Source of the DNA: Ascaris suum
Taxonomy: Eukaryota; Nematoda; Chromadorea; Rhabditida; Ascarididae
Assembly (NCBI GenBank): GCA_013433145.1
Contig: CM024188.1
Location: 3,348,001 to 3,412,000 of the forward strand
Length of the DNA stretch: 64,000 bases
Direction: 5' to 3'
Under the pieces are notes generated by a model, which saw only the letters and a list, made by a program, of their open reading frames with translations, made no database searches and had not been told where the DNA came from. A program made the position numbers and the translations under genes. Position 1 is the stretch's first letter. Each line of letters starts with the position of its first letter. This document shows, in pieces, positions 33,450-59,500 of the stretch.

Positions 33450-36400
33450 GCTAAAACGGATGGGTGTGGTGCGAGGAGCAGTCAAGAGACATTTTCAAAA
33501 AAAAAAAAACACTCATTTGCAGTTCTGTAGTATGACACCGAATTAAACTGCGGACGTCTGCATTCCAACGTCCTAAGATCAAATAATTCGAAACGTTCTC
33601 GACTTTAGGTTTGTTCAATTTCATGAGAGGCAAATCTTCTGAAATATCTCAAAATGTCCTTATGGCTTCCATCTGTTCAAAAATTTAACTAGATCAGTTT
33701 GTATACAGCATTGTAAACTTACTCAACAATATATAGTAAATGTTTCGCAGTTGCACATCAAGATGATACCTTCGTACGCTATTTCATGTCCATCCTGACT
33801 ATACCATTCTTCTTTTTCTATACGGCCGGAAAAGCTTATTACTTCTGCCCATCATTTACCATCAGCCACTCGCACAGTTACTGATTTAAAGTACAATCCC
33901 ATATCAAATAGCGACAAGTGATAGCTGTTACGCTCATCCTCTCAATTTGCTTGTGTTTCGAATGAGCAATGACGAAAATCGTTTCGAGCAGGTGGATATA
34001 TATGATGCTTCCTTCGTTTCAATGTAAAAACACAGCAACAAATTATCACATGGGCTATACTAATCAGATGAGATTACGAACATAATTGCATTTATATCAT
34101 AGGCATATTGGCTGAGCTTGAAAACGCAGGTTGCACTTTTTGCTGAGGAGGCAAGAGACCGCCAGTTACGTATAAATATAAGAGACAGCTGATAAGGGTA
34201 ACCATCTGTAGCATCCAAATAAATCTACGAAAATTTTCCAATTTTGCGGTCAAATCAAGTGGCCATATGGAATATATAATCGTATAATGCCACTTTAGAA
34301 GTGAATCAGTTGAAGCTCAATTTGCAAAAAGCACACACTGAGTGCTCGTAATTGGGATACCATTGCGGTTTTTTTAGGAGGAAAGTGCGGCTAGAAAAGT
34401 TTAAATTAGTTTGGAGCACGAATCTAAAATGCCAGAAAATGGAGAATCGAACGAGGAATGCCGCAGGGAACCGCGCCTGAGTGTAAACTTTGGATAAAAC
34501 GTTTTGCATTTTATCTTTGCTTCAAAGATACCAAAGCATAACTAACACTCGTCAGTGATGAACTGTTGGCAAAAAAAGCCAGACCGTAGCTATGAACGTG
34601 TTCCATAAGCGACATCTATACCCCATAAGCGCCTCAGCTAGACAAAAATTTTTTGAAGTGATATTTGGAATGCTGTGTTCTAATTATGTATGTGCATAGG
34701 TCAGTGATGCTTAATCTGCAACAAGAAGTCATGCGGAAACGATATGATTAATCGAGATTGAGGGCAAATTTTGAGATTTATTTATTTATTTATTTATTTT
34801 TGGAAATTTCCACTCAAACTTGACATTTGCGTCAATATTTCTCGTCTATTTCCAACTTCCTTCACTACGTGGGTGGTACGGCCTACTACCATCTTTTTGC
34901 TCCTATACAAATGATTACTGTGCAAAGCGCTTCCTCATTTGTTTCCGCTCTTCTTAAAATAGCTTCAGAAAAAAGGCGAGAATATAGCTTTGCGAAGCAC
35001 CAAAAAGCCACTTATCTCATAAATGCGTATCGGCGAACGTTTTCAAAATGTGCTTAAATGCAGTCATTTTTCTTATCGTTTAAGGGTTAACGATTGCTAG
35101 TGGCGCCAATTCAATTGATTTCCCTATGGCAAATTTGCGCTCATTGCAATAACGTCCCACTTGTTATAGTTACTTATCGGAATGGCGCTCAAATAAATGA
35201 GCTTTCACTGCTGCTTCTTAAATCCGCCTTATCATATTGCTTACACGCATAAAGATGTGCATTTCATTTCAAGACATCTTTTTTTTGAGTTCTCAGAAAA
35301 GCTGTTTTATATGACGGAATTTTCCATGTCTCCTAATGAATCGTTACTTTTTAAAGTACTCATATTAGACGTTTAATCTAAATTATTTCATTGACAGTCG
35401 CATTTTTTCGCTTTGCATCGGATTATTGAACAAAACGACGTCATCCTTCATTAGTCGTTTCAGATTTATCGGCATATTTCCTATGCATCTTTCGATGTAA
35501 TATTTCAGAAGCCAGTTGAAGTAAATAACTGAAAATATCCGCTAGGAGATCTGAGCAAGATAATTCGTCTCATATGAATGCAATTCAAAGGTGGGGGCGT
35601 ATAGAAATAGCTTGAGAATCATTTACGATGTAAACTGAGCATTTATATATATGAAATAAGCAACACCCCTCCCCTCATCCATTTCCATTTTTTTTTTTTG
35701 CGTTCTAGCGAAGATATTTCAATGAAGTCGTGAGGAACTCTTTTTAACTGCTGCAGGATTTGACGCTATCATGGTGAGCATCATTTACTTCTGCAATTCT
35801 ATGCAAAAACATTACATAAATCTTAGTGAAAATTTTTTCTACAGTGTCTAGAAATATTTATCATAATAAATGAAAAATTATGCGCTGACAATGAAGCAAC
35901 TCATTCGCTGTTTCTGTAAAATGCGTTGCCACGTTCTCATTAAAAGTGGAAGCCATCAATATTCGTGTATCACATCATTGCATTTTAGATTGAACAGTTG
36001 AGATATAGATCGCAGTTATGTTGTGCTTAAAACGGAGAAAAATGATGTCCTTTATGTGTGCATTAATAATCAAAAAGCATTGAACGACCACAAATAAAAT
36101 GTTCATCGTTGTATTCAACAAAAGCAATTCGTATCCGATTCAAGCGCTGCCAGCAGCTGTCTTTCACATCTCAGTCGTTAGTTGTCTTTTGTTGTTGGCG
36201 CATAAGTGAAAACTACAAACAGCACTAATTGTGACTACCATATTAAATTTTTTTCCTTTTCAAATCATAATTTCTTTTCTCTACAAATATGCATAAAGAT
36301 TTCACAATTATACAGCCTGCTATTTAAACCAGTATTTTTGCGTCAATTATTGTCTAATTTAAAATTGTATCGCTGTAGAATTACTCTTAATTGCTGTGGC

Positions 36401-39400
36401 TTCCAGCTGGTTGATAATTTTACTCCTGGGGAATTGTTCAATGACTTTTTATTGCCGCCTTTCTTGCTTTTTTGCAGTATCTTTTATCATTGACTTTTGC
36501 AATATTTGCAAGCATTTTTGCAACCTTCACCTTTGAATGACACCAGTAATATTAGCCATAACTAATAAAACTGAAGTGACTAAAGCACAATGAATTTTCC
36601 ATCAGCGCGCCATTTATTATTCAATTTAAACAACCCATTAGTGCGACCACTATGAGTCCATATCACGCATTAGTTTCATTGAGTTCATGCATTGCACTCA
36701 TATTAAACAATCATTGCATCGGCATTAATCATCTTGATTTTATTCAAATTTGTATGAGGTCGTTGAAATACATATACTTTGATAAAAATTCAATATTCAG
36801 TCGAAGGCCAAAATATGAGTGCCAGCCCTCACTAAAAGTATGCGAATTTAATTATCCGACTAGAATATTTGGAGTATATACAACTTTCTTCCTGCGCAAA
36901 TGAATGTAATGAACTGCATTATTTTGTTTGATCTATAGTCTAACTTGGATGTGTTTCTTTTTGCAGCGACTAATTTGGATTTGTATAGTTTCAGGCCGGC
37001 AGCTTTAAAATATTCAACTAGTTAGCTCGTTTTGTAAAGGGATATCTCAGTTTTCTTCAAAAATTCGGTCTATTTTAGAGTTAAGAATGAAACTGTATCT
37101 GTTATAGTTGTTCTTGAATGAAAGATCTTTACTAATTGGTTTAAATATTTCTGAGGAAATAGGAAAGGAAAAAACTCGACGAAAGAGTATAATTTTCAAG
37201 AGTGTTAACAAAACACTGAGAAATATAGTGCTTTCAAAATTCTCACCTGTGAGGAATTTTCGATTTATTGCAAAATGAATTACTCACTATATGAACTGTA
37301 CAGTTTATCGCTAGACATTTGCATTGCCATTCATTCTGTCACATACCTGGCTACACTTTTCGCGAGCAGACGAAACGGAAACAAGCATTCACATTAACGG
37401 TAACTTTTATTAGCACAATTCATCTGGTGCATTTGATGAGCGTTCGCAGTATTTTTGATGAATGTATTTTCTAGTTTTTTATTTGGCTTAAAATGTTCAG
37501 CCGAAACTAGGGATATGAATAGAGCAGGGTTCGGGGGGGGGGGGGAGGAGGGCATAGCTGTAATACTTTTCATAATTCTCAAATTCGAAAAAGAAAATTG
37601 TGGTCTATGAAGTAAACTTTCTGCAGTGGTTTCAAGTAAATTTTCATAGTCATATGTTAATTTGCCGGATGTTTTCTTGCATTTTCCTAAGTCTACTGTT
37701 TGCATGTTTGACGCTTCGATTTTGTCATAAGATTCAGCGTTGAGTTTGTTGCCACAAAGTTTCCCTTCAAGTAGCCATTATCCATCCCTCTGTACGTTAC
37801 AAATAGTGAGTAGAATCGATTCCAAATTGCGCTTTTGCATAATGCGATGCGTTCTCTTTAGACGAGTTAACAGTCGGCGATCACGCGCTAAAGTCCACAG
37901 ATTCGGATCTCGACAGTGATGTTACTTTTTTCCAATATTTGATTCGCCTCTACTAACCAATATCGTTCAACAAAGCTGTATTTGCTCATGATCGCACATA
38001 AAATTGTATGCAGCCGTCAATAGCCATCATGCTGTGATCGCTAAGAATTAACTCTGCTGCACCGCTGCAAGCAGCAACTAACGATTATCCATTAAATCAA
38101 TCAGTGAATTAGGAAATTATATTCCTCTGACTGTTAAATTAATTAGCAAACTCAATCGAACAATAATATTTTATAGGTAATTTTTTATAAATATTTATTG
38201 AAAATGAAGCAACTCTTTATGAACGATGGAGGATGTAGGTGTGGGGGCATCTTGTCGCTGATTCAGTGTTAATGAAACGGAATTTAGTATCATGTTTTTA
38301 CGCTTGAAATATTTAGCATGAAACTTCCCGTCGCAATGAGTGTAGTATTTAAAAAATGTCAATAAATGTAGTAGTATTCAAAATATGCTCTCATTTCTGT
38401 GATGCCGCCTCCGTTGCATTATTCATGCAATGCTTACAAATTGATTTTAAATTAATCGTGCCCTATAATGAATGTATTTCTATACTGATTTATTTCTTCT
38501 AGAAATACCTCTGCTTAAAATAATCGGTTAATACCGATATTCTCGAAAAAAAAATCCACGAAGAAACATATGTCTATGAAAAGAAATTATATTTCCTTCT
38601 CTCATCGAAGATTCTTTCCTAGGATTGCACAGCTAATTTTCCAGTTGCAAAAGAATAGAGATAGTGATCTAAAATTTGGCAAAATGCACTCTAAAGTAGA
38701 TGTTTGCTTCAGGCTGACATAATAGAGCTTATTTCATTGAACGACACCCACAAGTCATTTGCATTAATCATTTTCACGGAATGCCAATTACTTCATGTTG
38801 ACAAATGCTGGCTTGATTTATATCTTCTAGGCAAACTTTGTTACTTCTTCAATCCACAGTTTTATATTTGCACACAGTTCCGATTTCTCTGTGAGAAAAT
38901 ATAAGAATGATTGGAGACCGGAAAACTCTATAATGATATATTAGCTCTTCTTGTCATTAGTCATAATTAGCGCGTGGTGTGCGATATGAGAGAACCTCTT
39001 CTGATTTCACTTTCATAAGGCGGAATGAATTCCTCTTTGTCGATGCATCTTGCTTGTCATATATGTGTGGGAAACTTGCACTTATTAAATTTTTCTAATT
39101 TCAAGATGAAATTAAGAAGAGTCGGAGAGACAGACAAAGTTTTTCTCAGAAAGGTATTGTGTAATACTGCGTTGAAAACTGTAAAGATAACGCATACCGG
39201 CAATATATAACGCTATATTGAAAAATACTCCTCACTGAAAGGTGGTCCCTCGTATTATGTTTGCTTTCTTGTTTACTTTAACGAAGAGTAAATGTCTTAG
39301 TTTTTAGCGTATAAAAGGCGCTCTAAACGTCCACATTCATGAGTATTCAATGAGTCTTCCTAGTTGAAACACTGAGTGCCATTACGAACAGTAGCATTTA

Positions 39401-39870
39401 CCATTTTTCTTCTCAACAATATTCAAAACGTCATTAGCTCACTTCCGACATCGTTAGTTTGCGCGGTAAAGCTAGTCAAAACTAGGATTTCATCTCAAGG
39501 CTGGCTTTATGTTCTCGAGGTGACCCACCATAAAGGCACCAGCAAAAACTCTCGGATAACCTGGAACCACCAAAGAATTCTGAAAAAATTTAAAATACTC
39601 ACCTCTGCAATTTTCTACTTTTTATGTTCACCTATTAACCTCCCTTTCTCAAAAATGGCAAAAAAAACGCTTATAGTTTATTACTTATGAATCTTGTTTA
39701 ATTATCCCTGAAAAAGGATTAGGCCTCTCTTTGGAGTCCATAAAACCAACTTCTCGCCTTTGTTGCATTTCGCACTCGAACCAAAATAGGCTCTGATGTC
39801 ATTATAAGAAAGGAATGGGGAAGACTGTAGCATAGCGACATACAATCGCAGTGCAAGAAATTTACCTACT
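33450..39870. other. AT-rich stretch, nothing supported
   Basis: No exon set, RNA gene or mobile element was recognised. A (TTTA)n run lies near 34778-34800 and a 13-G tract at 37533-37545. Open frames (36206-36493, 37394-37705 minus, 39376-39690) look like noise. Confidence 0.4.
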
Positions 39871-39874
39871 ATCA

Positions 39875-40760
39875 GCACGATGAACGCTAAACTTTTAGTA
39901 CACGGCGATTCCGAGCACTTCGAGCGCGAAAACTTGAAACGCTTCGATAAATTATCACCAGACGGCTTTCATTATGTGAATTCCCGGGCCTTCATAATCG
40001 AACATTCCCACATGATAAGATTTTGAACAAGTTGCAGCAGCGTCATGATGGGAATGTATTGAAAAGCGGATTCTCCGAGGCACGTTGATAGGAATCGGTT
40101 GCATCCGAGAGAAAAGTCAACAGAAATAGCGATCAGTCAGTACACTACTGCGTCTTATCTCCTGTAAGTAGAGCTTGAGAATACTTCTATTTGTGCCAAG
40201 CAGCAGAAGACAATTTTCTCATCATATTATTCTACGAGTCTCGCCGATATGAGGATCCCGACTCAACTCAATCGTTATGATAGCTGCTGATTAACGGAAT
40301 AACGAACTCTGCTTTCGGCATACAGAAATAGAACATATCACAGCGCTAAATCCTTCAGCTTAAGCTCCAAACTCTAGGGGTGTCTCCATCTTCGAGATCA
40401 GGAGCGCATCAACCACCATGCGATCCTGAGGGCAAAGCTGAATCGGCTTTTCAGTTGTCGTTCTATAGAGCGATGCAAAAAGAAATGTAAGCACAGTTCC
40501 TCAAGCAACGAAACAATGACGGGTTTTAGCAGCCGTTGCCTTCAAATCAACTGAATTTTCTTGAAAGAACACCTCGTACACTATTATGAACACTGTGAAC
40601 TGAAAAGCAGCACGGCTTGACCGTAACCTTCGAAAGCGGTTCGAGAAGGACAAGACCAGGAAGAAAAAAAACGAGTACCTTCTCAATGAGGTTGCCAAAG
40701 AAGCAATAATATCGCAGGTAACTCGACGCGCACTTTTACGAGTGCACCATAATCCACTTT
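39875..40760 (+). mobile_element. Possible old LINE fragment or decayed gene
   Basis: The stretch is less AT-rich than its flanks and carries broken coding-like blocks on the plus strand: 48 codons from the ATG near 39880 (MNAKLLVHGDSEHFERENLK), a block near 40050-40130 (IEKRILRGTLIGIGCIREKS) and a basic block near 40620-40750 (RNLRKRFEKDKTRKKKNEYL). The second loosely resembles the region after the reverse transcriptase domain of nematode RTE LINEs (MERRILGVT-type). The resemblance is by eye and weak. Stops separate the blocks. Confidence 0.25.
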
Positions 40761-40769
40761 GAAGTTGAC

Positions 40770-43700
40770 AAGTTAGATTTGAAATTTCGATTGGCTATGG
40801 CTGCACCAGTTTGTTGCAGACAGCTGTCAACTTCGCTCTCATGCGAGTAGTTTTGCAAGGTTGCTGACTAGACGTTATCCTTCGTATGTAAACGATGCTA
40901 TAAAGGTACATTTGTGTGAATGACGGCCTAAGTTATATGCAAAATAGCATGCGCGACAGTTCTTTGAAATACGCTCATCGATGATGCATATATAGCTAGT
41001 AGAGTTTGAAAAAAAAATACAAAGCCACAGCAAAGGAACTTAAGACTAACTATGGAAACACATCAGACGAACAACATTGATGTGATTGCGTAGTTTTAAC
41101 GTAAGTCGTTACGCATTTAGCTACCGCGCATAGAAAAAATTCTTTCCCTTAGCGTTTGATAGATGACGGGATCATGTTATTGAGCTTGCACTTAAAAGCT
41201 AAAAAGTATAATTATTTCTTCCATATGGCCAACATATCTCAATATACTGATGGTTCAATCTGTAATTCACTCTTGCAAACTAAAATCCTGGTTTTCATGC
41301 TGCAAAAGCATATCTGCAAACGAATATATCGCTTGATATTAATTTCTATGTATGTTTCGTTGCAAAGAGATAAACTCGTATGCCTTTTAATGAAGAAGTG
41401 CTGCTGAGTTGTATTCGTTGCAACTGAGTGACGACTTATAAGCTCAAGAGGCATTACTGAAATGCGTAGGCGGAATTTCCCATGTGTCCAAGTGGAGCAT
41501 CTGAAAGCATCGCCAAGGAGGAGATCGATGGATTTCTATAATGATAATCCGAATTTTCCCACGATAAATACGATAGCGTGCGGGGTTACTCGTCGAAAAG
41601 ATCCTGTTTCATTATCGACATCGTAATTTCGACTCGTTGGGTAACGCTACTGGCACATGCGGTTCCGATGGCGCGTAACGCCCTTAGCACGCCGCGTCTG
41701 ATGCTTCATCTCATTTTCATTTTCTGTCTACGAAGCACGCCAATCGCTTCACCAACGTCTTCTATCAACTAACTTTTTTTTTCTTTTCAACTTCAACTCT
41801 TCGAAATAAAAATCTATAATAGAAATACGCATTTTCTCAATCTTAAAGAGCATTTCAAGCTTAAACCACACATCTCATCATGCGTGTATTGATATTAGTG
41901 TGAGCGCAAAGAATTGCTTCTTCCTTTTCGAATAATCATGCCTCATTAAGTCTCTATTTGCTACGCTCATTTAGATAGCGTTTTAAATGCATGACGTTCT
42001 CTTTGCAACTTTTTGAGAGTATTGTGCAGATCATTTTATTTACCAATGTATTTGATACTAAAACGATAATATGCAGTGGAGTTATCATTTCTTTACACTG
42101 TAAATAAAAAGTGCAATGAAAGGAAAATTTTCGATATTGCTGAGAAAAGAAAACAAATAATAATTAGTAATGAGAGCGTGTTTGCCTTGTTTTTATCATT
42201 TTTCTTTAAGTGAAATTAAACATTTTTGTGAGTTTCCCCCGGATACCTTCATGCTAGTGGAAATTCGCTAAATGCGACGACCAATAACATCATTCGATTT
42301 AAATGCTTGTTAACTATGGAAATGTTCTTATTGTAGAAGCTATTAGATCAACGATCGGTTGAATCGAATTCAATGAAAATAGCTTGAGGAACTCCCAAAA
42401 AAATCCTCGTTGAATGTTATTGCAATATGTAACTATAAATAAAAATGCACGTGACCTTCATACAAAAAACGGTTACATACGGACAGTTAGAATTAGAAAA
42501 ATTAATAACGAACTCTTCAATCATCTAATTTTGTGGATTTCTTATTCCAAAAAAGAAAACAGGAATGCATCTTTTCTTTTTGTTCGCTGATTGCTTTCTT
42601 TCTTATCAAATACGATGAAATTTAATCACAAGAATGAAATTAGACGAGTAAATATTCATAGTTGAGGTATGTTGCCTTCTCTCTAAGATTGCAAATGGTA
42701 CATTTTGCAGAAAATATGAGTGGAATAAATTATGTGTGAGAGTTTTCCGATTGAATATTCATAAACATAGTTTTGCGTCATCGTACAACGATGGCATTTG
42801 CTTATGCGTATAAATTATTGAATCACTAAGCTTTTCGTAATCTTGAAGCATACATCTGCGTTTTAGCGTTTTCACTACTATAAATCTATTGATGGTAAAA
42901 ATATCTAAAAATTATTTATATTTTTATTGAAAATTTTCAAAACTTTTCTTTCCGATGTAATATTTTTCCTATATGCTGAGATAGTGAAAAAAAAATTGAC
43001 ATATTGAATTTTTTTTTTTTTTTTTTGCAAAATCGCTTCAAACAAACGCCGTTCTTATTTATTAAAAGCAACCGCATCAATATCAATGTGGAAGAGAGAT
43101 TTCGGCTGAAGCGAATAGGATTTATTATTGCTTTTTCTTCATGAAACGTCGATCTAATCGATTGTGCATTTGGGAAAATCCATCACCTGATGATACGGCA
43201 ATGAAAACACTTTTATAGATAAACACTATCAAATTCATTTGTTTTATTCGATATGCGAAGCAGAAATTGTGCGTAGTATACAATTATATTCTCGTTGCTT
43301 TTGCAGCGAACTCAAGCAGACAACAATTCAAAGTTTTTTTTTTTAATAAGAAGTAACACCATAAATTTTTTATTTCAACTTGGTGAAATGAAAATTGAAT
43401 GAAAAATTATATATTGGAAATTCACATCAATGAATCATATAATCGGACCATCTATGAGACTTAACTAATAGTGAGATATATTTCATATCAGTGTTTCAAA
43501 ATTACGACAAAATTACAGATTAAATTCATCCTAAGTTTAAAATTTCATCTTCTATCGTGAAGTGACACATAAACTATCAACGTATCTGTATACTTCTAGT
43601 GGGAAAATTTGAAAGAGTTTTTCTTCTCTGAAAAAATTGGATATGTTATCATCGATTCACTGATTCTATGAATATGTGAGATTACTTTTATCGTCATTCA

Positions 43701-44400
43701 TATTCTCTTCCATTGAAGAAAGTCTAGTTAAGGAAAATATTTTAATTTAACGATGCATTACGGTGTCGCTTTCACCGCTCGTGACAAGCACCGAAAACCA
43801 CAGATATCTCACTTCAAGTTTACATCTAGAAAATGTATTGTGGTGAAATTTTGGACACACTTTTCTCTGCGAATCCGTCTTGCAACAGTTTCAACCTGAG
43901 TGTTCGAATTTCTAAATCGTTACCATTGGACAAGCACCACTATCAATTTTCACGCCGATTTTTTTCGCCTTTTAAAGAATTTTCAGTAATTTAAAAGTGA
44001 TGAAAAGTTTACATACATTTCTTGACCGATCCGGATGTTGCACACATATAAGAATGAATCTTTTCTAGAAGAGATGCTCGAGCAGTTTCTTCACTTAAAA
44101 TATTAAGTGCACATTTAGGCATATTTTTATTATTTGTTAGCAATTTACTGAATCGGTTGATTTGAAGGGCAAGAAAAAAAAAAAAACAGGAGATAGAAGG
44201 AAATGTGACATCTTCGTTAAACGCAGATTTAATTCTCGTCTAATTTTTCGCGAGCAAAACAATGAAAACATTATATGTGTTATACGTGGCAGATGAGTAT
44301 TCCATTTTCAATATGATATACGTCAATCCCTTCGGTGCAATCTTCAAGTGTCAAACGTGATAATTCTCTGAACAGAGGAATCTGAATTATTCGACTTTTG
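40770..44400. other. AT-rich stretch, nothing supported
   Basis: Apart from a GC-richer patch at 41570-41770 without a convincing frame on either strand, this is AT-rich DNA with poly-T runs (43010-43026). No features recognised. Confidence 0.4.
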
Positions 44401-44409
44401 TTTGTTTAG

Positions 44410-44538
44410 TGCGCTCTCCGACTCCTATTTACTGCTTATTGTACGCTAGCCAAACCAGCCAGTCCTGATTATCCTCTCGCTGTCCCTCCAGTGGTGTCTC
44501 TATCGAACCATGAACGTCGCATTGTTCGCTTTTTAAAA
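44410..44538 (+). CDS. Orphan candidate exon upstream of the K2P gene
   Basis: The acceptor CTTTTGTTTGTTTAG is followed by 43 open codons that end at AAA|GTTACC. Composition is clearly richer in GC and in Pro/Val/Ala than the flanks (LAKPASPDYPLAVPPVVSLS). It is on the same strand and about 0.8 kb before the K2P start, so it could be an alternative 5' exon of that gene or belong to something else. It has no in-frame Met. Confidence 0.25.
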
Positions 44539-45325
44539 GTTACCTTAGAAATCTGAAACCTCACCGTAGCGCAACAGATTGTAGGTGCAATAAGAGTGCC
44601 TGGCAACAAATTTTTCGCAAAATTGCATCAGTCCGCGCACAAATTCAACGTCACTGCAATCCGGTGTGATGCATTGATTCATGCAGTGTTATGAAGAAAT
44701 GACGCTAAATGCTATGCATGAACAGCATGCATGGATAGTTGGCCAATTTACTGTAGAGGTTGTTGTGATTGATGTGAAAGGTTTGATACTTGTGTTTCCA
44801 ACTTTGGGCATCGTACATTATTGCAAATCATCTTTCTACTCCTTTTTCTAAAAGATAGATTTCTTGAAATATGTCACGCGACATTTGGCTTCATCTGTTC
44901 TATCCACCATTCTCGCGATATCTGAAGCTTGAGATTCTGATATGCTCTCAGTTGTGAATCTAATTCAAATGAGCCATTTAGAAGAAATATATCATGGATT
45001 CTACACTGTTTGGAAACGAATTGCGCTCGTCTGTTTAGCTCAAAGGGAACGCCTTAAAAATTTGAAATGAATATTTCAGACTGAAGCTTGCTTCGCGTTC
45101 ACCATTCGCAGGATAAAGATGCGATTATATGAGGCTCTTGAATGTGATGAAATATTAAAACTAAACTGAATTTTCATCTCATTGGAATCATGCGACTTGC
45201 GAGCTTCTCCACCGTACGCTTCAGCACAGTGCACGTCAAGTGAATTTCCACAACGAAAAGAGCGTGATAGCAAAGAAATTAAAAAAAAAACGATCTCGAT
45301 AATTCGGGTAATCACAAGTGATTCG

Positions 45326-56248
<10,923 letters not shown>

Positions 56249-56546
56249 CTGTGATATTTCATTAAACGTTATCGTGGTCGGTGGTTCAAATGAGGCACTG
56301 CTATGGTAACGCAAGTGTTCCTCTATAATTAACGCCTTTGTCGTTTTTGGCAATTTCATTATTGTTGTTGTTGTCGTGATAGAGCATATTCTCTATATTG
56401 TATAGTATGTAATAATCTGCCTTGACATATAAACAAAAAAGTGCATAATTCGTAATGAGTATGTCAATGTTTGCCCGTCATGTATTACAGCTAATTTTTT
56501 TTTTCTCAGCAGTGTTCGGATTGAAACGATGTGCATTGCTGAAAAG

Positions 56547-56552
56547 AATAAA
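56547..56552 (+). terminator. AATAAA, possible K2P polyadenylation signal
   Basis: The first clear AATAAA after the K2P stop codon, about 300 bp downstream. The distance suits a nematode 3' UTR. In AT-rich DNA the hexamer is frequent, so this is only a candidate. Confidence 0.35.
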
Positions 56553-56559
56553 CAACCAT

Positions 56560-59500
56560 TTCAATACAATATTAAAAAGCACATTTTGGGATCTAGCGAA
56601 AATTATTTGCAAAGGAAACCGGGACGAGCAATATCACATTGCCGAAATCATACACTTATGACTTCGAATCGCTTCTTAAGTATTAAATAACAAAAGTGGA
56701 ACCATCTACACTCTCACGAATGTAAATGATATGACTAGAGTTGTCTTGAGACCGGAATTTCTTTCTGAAAACCGTTGTTTCTTTCCCAATAACTCATACC
56801 ATAATAGTCTCATATTTTAAAATTATATAATTGAGATAGTTTCGTTTTGATTACCGATTTCTGCATGCATACTGCTCAAGCTTTGCGTTGGATTGAGGAG
56901 AAATATAGGTGAACGGAATATCACATCCGGCACCGTTTGCATGGAAAATGATTCAAGTGCTTTCTTGTCCAAATTATTTACTCATCTCACTCTTAACTTG
57001 CTTTCGTCATACCCTTCAGCTATAAATGAAAAGCCTCTTTTTTTCGAAGAGAAAATATTCTTTAATTGGCTGAAAGTTACTCATTGCTCTAAGTGAAAAT
57101 CAAAGCCTCACTAAAAAACGACTGCGTGGAGACGTTAAAGGCTTCCCATTTACAGCACAGTACTTTAACTTATTCACTGAGCATTTTTCGGTTGGCTATA
57201 ACGATATGCTATCGTCTTCTCGAGTATTAGCTTTCTTGGACATTTGAGATGTTTGTTACTCATTGTTAATCAGAGTGAAATTTGACAGCCACAAGGGGTT
57301 CGATGATATGTTCCCGCGTGAGCTTCGACTCTTCATTTGCTGCAAATAATCATTCTCATTTGTTGAAAGCATGGTAGGCATCGAAAATCGTTTTCAGAGT
57401 TGAGAAAAAAAAACTTTCAACTGGCAGCAAATATCCTACGTCATTTTCTCTATGAAGCAACTTCATCCGCAACATTTTGGGGGTCTTTTACAAACTTTTG
57501 CAGATCACTCTAAGTCAACAGTCGCATCGTCGCATCGTAATTTCCGGAAGGTCGCACTTGAGACAAGTAGGTATCCCGATAGTCTTCTCCCGATCTTGAA
57601 GTTAAGCTTGACTGATATAGCTGAACCAAGTATGCACGTCAATTTTTCTGCTAAACAGGAAATATGTGATGAATTGTAAAATTTCTTTTCAGTTAAGCTG
57701 ATGCGTCTCAGTCTAATAATTTTTGTATCATATGTTGGAAAATGCCCACGAAATGAGTAGTAATAAACAACTAATATTCTTGATGATATTGTATACAGCA
57801 GAAGAACACATCATCGTAATGCTATCAGAATGACATTAATATTTCTCAATTACTATTTTCGATTTCATTTACTTATTTTAATTTACTTCTTTAAAGAACG
57901 AGCTTATCGCTTAACTCGGAGAATTTTCCCTATAAGGGCAGCCTTGGAAACTTTTACCTTTAGAACTTTCACGTGTGAAAAAATGCACAAACATATATGG
58001 TTAAATATATAATTTCGTGATTTTTATTTACGTTGATTATCAATTGAAAGATGAACCAGTGAAATATTCTCAATTATTTATCATTGATTTCAATTAAAAA
58101 AAAAAAAACAACCATAAAAATTGTGTTCGATAAGAGAAACACACAGCAATTCGCATTAAGCGTAACTATCTCACTTCAATGCAGATAGCCAATTCAATTA
58201 TAGATTTTTATTAAAGTAGTCATCTGGCAGATGCAATCGACACATTCCAATAAAACTCACCTTTCCGCACCTGCTTCGGCACAATATTTCTTTCTCATTA
58301 TTGAAATCTGTCATTTTCAATTAACCATGTGGACTTCTTCTGCATAATTATTCATCAATCACTCAGTGACAAGACAAGTGTTTATTTTAACGAAATGCTT
58401 CAATCGAGAAAACGAAACATGATTCGGAAATTGAGCGTTAAAGGTGTAGCTTTCGAATAAAATCCGTAGTTCGGACAACTTCTTTAGAACCGTTCTGACT
58501 AGAAAGTTTAAAACGCACTAAACTTGAGCGGCTTTGCAAGATTGAAAAATGCCTCCATATTGTGATTAACAGCTTCGTTGGTTAATCTGAACCTACGAGA
58601 TGTCTATTATTTCATCAGTCAATTTTATTCATATATACAATGCGTTATGAGTGAAGCAAATAGCATTGTTTGGCAAAAGCTCTAGACAATGAAGCTGTGC
58701 AGAATTTGATAGAAATATTGTGCTATTAAGTGTTGCGCTATGCGAGCGATACTGTTGAGCAAAATATACCTGTGAATGCTTGAAGGGTTTATAAGGGAAA
58801 AAGCTTGGCGCCAATGCTTTGTAGGGAGCTTTTTCATCGCTAGCTGAGTTCGCCAATAAAAGCTGAACTCTTTAACGAGGCGCATTTAGACCTTTAACAA
58901 GAGCCCCTTTTCATTTTATTGCAAAAAAAAGGGAGAAATATTTTTCCTAATAAAAAGTTTTTTATGATCCTCGTTCCGTTCTCAAAAAGATGTCGTGATC
59001 AAAATAATATTGGCATCAGCATAACTAATACTGCACTCCAAACAAAACGACTATAATTTTTCCTCAAATTTATGTATAGCGTTATTGAATATATATATGT
59101 ATAGCTAATACTGTGCGTGTTTTTTAAAATTAGCGTTATTGATTCAAGCCAAACTGATGTCCCAATTGTAATTAAGAAAGAATTTATCTACGATTCATCC
59201 CACCGTCATCCCGTGAAAATTTTGCTCTTAGAGATCTTTCAGCATTTATTGGACTTAGTTGTTGAGTCTGTTTTGTAATGAGTGCTTTTACAGCTACCTC
59301 TTGCAAATTTTCTAATGGATGTCTCATTCGCCTAGATGAACACTAAAATGATAAATTTCATCAGATATAAAACCTTGCCATATTCAAAGTCGACCGTAGA
59401 ACGTCGCATACTAAGCGGAAACTGCAAATGACTGCATTGGAGCAATAAGCACTACCTCGACGTGGGTGGAACCTCTGAGGATATTCATTGTAAGTGGCAC

